64,000 nucleotides of DNA from Prorocentrum cordatum (lineage: Eukaryota > Sar > Dinophyceae > Prorocentrales > Prorocentraceae). The position numbers and the translations under genes are program-made. Position 1 is the first letter of the stretch. The number at the start of each line of letters is the position of its first letter. The stretch is taken from assembly GCA_963575745.1 (NCBI GenBank), contig CAUYUJ010012113.1, positions 1,114,559 to 1,178,558 on the forward strand, in the 5' to 3' direction. Shown here one piece after another: positions 62,449-64,000 of this stretch. The notes beneath the pieces are model-generated. The model saw nothing but the letters and a program-made list of their open reading frames with translations, was not told where the DNA came from and ran no database searches.

Positions 62449-64000
62449 ATGTCGGCGCCATCATGGTTGGGCGCTCCGCCCGGCCTCACTGGGCCTGGCC
62501 CTGACTCCGCAGCCGCGAATGCGAGTCGGGCCGGGCTGCCCTCCGAGGGGGTCTCCTCCGAGGGTCGGACTTCGTCCACAGTTTTGTTTCCTCTGCCGCA
62601 GGGCGACGAGTTCTATCGCCACCCTCATCGTGGAGAACGTGCCGCTCTGCCTCGGTATCTGGCCCAGCGTGCTGCTCGTGCTGACGACCGTGATCGCAGG
62701 TCTCTCGAGACTCTGGGTGCGCTCAACGCGCTGGCAGGCGCACGGGCTGGGGGGCGTCTCGAGCCTCGAGCGCCCGGCAAGCATCGGCCGACTACCGCCC
62801 AGGAGTCGGTCATCAAGCGAGTCCGACGTCGTGTCCGCGGCTTCGGCGACCGACCGAAAGACATGGGCTGTGCTGGAGCCCTGCAGGAGCTCCTCAAGTG
62901 CAAGGATCTGTACTCGAACATGGGCGAGGCTTCTACTCGCCGCGACTATGATGCTGACAAGCTCAATGTGTTACGACGTGCGCCACATGACCGGCCTCGT
63001 CAGCTTCGAGACGTTGCCCCTCGGCACGTCACCGAGGCGCTGGACCACTTCAACTCGGACGTCGTTCGCCCCACGCCGAACATCCCCGTGGACGAGGTCA
63101 TCGTGGAGCCTTACTGGGACCCTCTCCTCAACCCGCGCGACCCTCGGAACCGACCACGCCTCGTCGACTTCCTTCGACGACTCGCTGCACGGGGCCTGGT
63201 GGATGGCCGGGCGCGTCGGAAGGCGTGCGTCAGTACCTTCTTCGTCGCCAAGAAGAACGGCGACATCCGCATGGTCGTGGGCGCTCGCCAGCCCAACCAG
63301 CTGCACAAGCTCCCCCCTCGGACTGTGCTGGCATCCGGTGAGGCGCTGGGCTCGATCAACTTGCTCGACGCCGTCGGCGCGAGCCCCGAGGACTTGGCGG
63401 ATTTCGACGGCTGCTACGAGTCGCTCTGCGCAGGCTCCGTGGACCTCATGGACGGGTTCTACCAGTTCGCCGACCCCTCGTGGGGCAGCTGGATGTGCTT
63501 CGACGTGGAGGTCACCGCTGACGAGCTCGGGCTCGACTCGATCTACGACGAGAAGCTCGGGCGCCGCGTGGCCGTGTCGGGCGACGACGTCATCTGGCCC
63601 TGCTTCGCGGCGTTGCCCATGGGCTGGAGCTGGGCGCTCTGGATCTGCCACGAGGTTCTCGTCGACGCGATGGACGAGGCGGGCCTCCCAGGCGACGGCT
63701 GGTGCCTTGACAAAGCCCGTGCGCCGACTCTCGTCGGACAGGCTGTCGTCAGGGCGCCGTACGTCGACAACGGGAATCTTGTCGCGCTCAGCGCGCCGGC
63801 GCTCAACGACCGGCTGGACAAGCTCACTGCTGAACTGGATCGTCGCGGACTTCGCTGGCACGAGCTCGAGCGCGCGCAGCCCGGCCTTGTCATCTTGGGG
63901 CTGGTGCTCGACGGGCGCGAGGGCCGACTCAGACATACCGCCAAGCGCGCCTGGGGGCTCTACCTGGCTCTGCACCACGTGCTTCGGGCGCCGTGGCTCG
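62449..64000 (+). CDS. Retroelement polymerase ORF with reverse transcriptase (3' truncated by window)
   Basis: Open from ATG 62,449 (MSAPSWLGAPPG) to the end of the window, at least 517 codons with no stop. After an Arg-rich N-terminal region, the reverse transcriptase starts near residue 255 with FFVAKKNGDIRMVVGARQPN. Motif A is VDLMDGFYQF (Asp332), motif B LPMGWSWALWICHEV (389), motif C PYVDNGNLVAL (438-441). Motif C has Asp-Asn where most RTs have Asp-Asp. Gly-Trp-Ser after LPM is typical of Ty3/DIRS-like enzymes. An RNase H or recombinase would be expected downstream. The frame begins 7 bp after the Gag-like ORF, suggesting reinitiation or a polycistronic message. Confidence 0.85.
   Translation, partial: MSAPSWLGAPPGLTGPGPDSAAANASRAGLPSEGVSSEGRTSSTVLFPLPQGDEFYRHPHRGERAALPRYLAQRAARADDRDRRSLETLGALNALAGARAGGRLEPRAPGKHRPTTAQESVIKRVRRRVRGFGDRPKDMGCAGALQELLKCKDLYSNMGEASTRRDYDADKLNVLRRAPHDRPRQLRDVAPRHVTEALDHFNSDVVRPTPNIPVDEVIVEPYWDPLLNPRDPRNRPRLVDFLRRLAARGLVDGRARRKACVSTFFVAKKNGDIRMVVGARQPNQLHKLPPRTVLASGEALGSINLLDAVGASPEDLADFDGCYESLCAGSVDLMDGFYQFADPSWGSWMCFDVEVTADELGLDSIYDEKLGRRVAVSGDDVIWPCFAALPMGWSWALWICHEVLVDAMDEAGLPGDGWCLDKARAPTLVGQAVVRAPYVDNGNLVALSAPALNDRLDKLTAELDRRGLRWHELERAQPGLVILGLVLDGREGRLRHTAKRAWGLYLALHHVLRAPWL

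Larger units (their letters stand above)
60700..64000 (+). mobile_element. Multi-ORF retroelement, 5' part (continues beyond window)
   Basis: Three ORFs in a row on one strand with short gaps: a Cys-rich membrane protein, a Gag-like protein, and a protein with a reverse transcriptase. All are uninterrupted, unlike the LINE at 12.8-19.7 kb. The RT resembles Ty3/DIRS-type enzymes. The class cannot be fixed without the 3' half, where an integrase, a tyrosine recombinase or terminal repeats would show. Confidence 0.75.

Noticed and set aside
62971-63978. 335-codon antisense frame at the right end
   Set aside because: The plus strand carries clear reverse-transcriptase motifs in an uninterrupted frame. 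The antisense frame is its shadow.

Overview
The window reads as nuclear DNA of a dinoflagellate. It is GC-rich and packed with long GGA/TCC, GAT/ATC, GAC, CCG and CA/GT tracts. It carries retroelement proteins of types I associate with dinoflagellate genomes, and one intron-poor gene with very high GC at third codon positions. A Prorocentrum-like genome is my best guess, from the texture and from memory of the families only. Most of the window is repeat. Many long open frames, especially antisense ones, are products of simple repeats.

Layout. 1-12,640: simple repeats, a 0.9-kb unit in three tandem copies (3,355-5,940), several minisatellites, a putative non-coding mobile element (8,259-9,056), and a minus-strand multi-exon gene fragment inside a ~100-bp satellite (9,993-10,745). 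12,800-19,690: a decayed non-LTR retrotransposon with a zinc-finger ORF1, endonuclease, reverse transcriptase, zinc knuckle and RNase H, broken by frameshifts and stops. 20,450-24,400: a second copy of the non-coding element, then a minisatellite between inverted terminal arrays, then an ATC tract. 26,521-29,010: the one convincing cellular gene, an 829-residue HAD-superfamily protein. 29,013-33,065: a cluster of small hairpin elements, including one element nested in another whose empty site is preserved at 43.9 kb. 33-46 kb: simple repeats, oriented GGCCTCTTGG blocks and dispersed repeat fragments. 46,480-48,770: a decayed unknown coding region. 51,725-58,075: a ~100-bp satellite with a palindromic core, split by a ~2.57-kb insertion. 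60,817-64,000: the 5' part of an apparently intact multi-ORF retroelement: a small cysteine-rich membrane protein, a Gag-like ORF, and a reverse-transcriptase ORF that runs off the window.

How the parts relate. Only the HAD gene looks like host coding sequence. The three ORFs at the right end are closely spaced on one strand and probably act together as one mobile element. The LINE is dead. The hairpin elements and the CCACCAG element have no coding capacity and must rely on enzymes supplied elsewhere. No rRNA, tRNA, CRISPR array or bacterial-type regulatory site was recognised, and no core promoter could be assigned.
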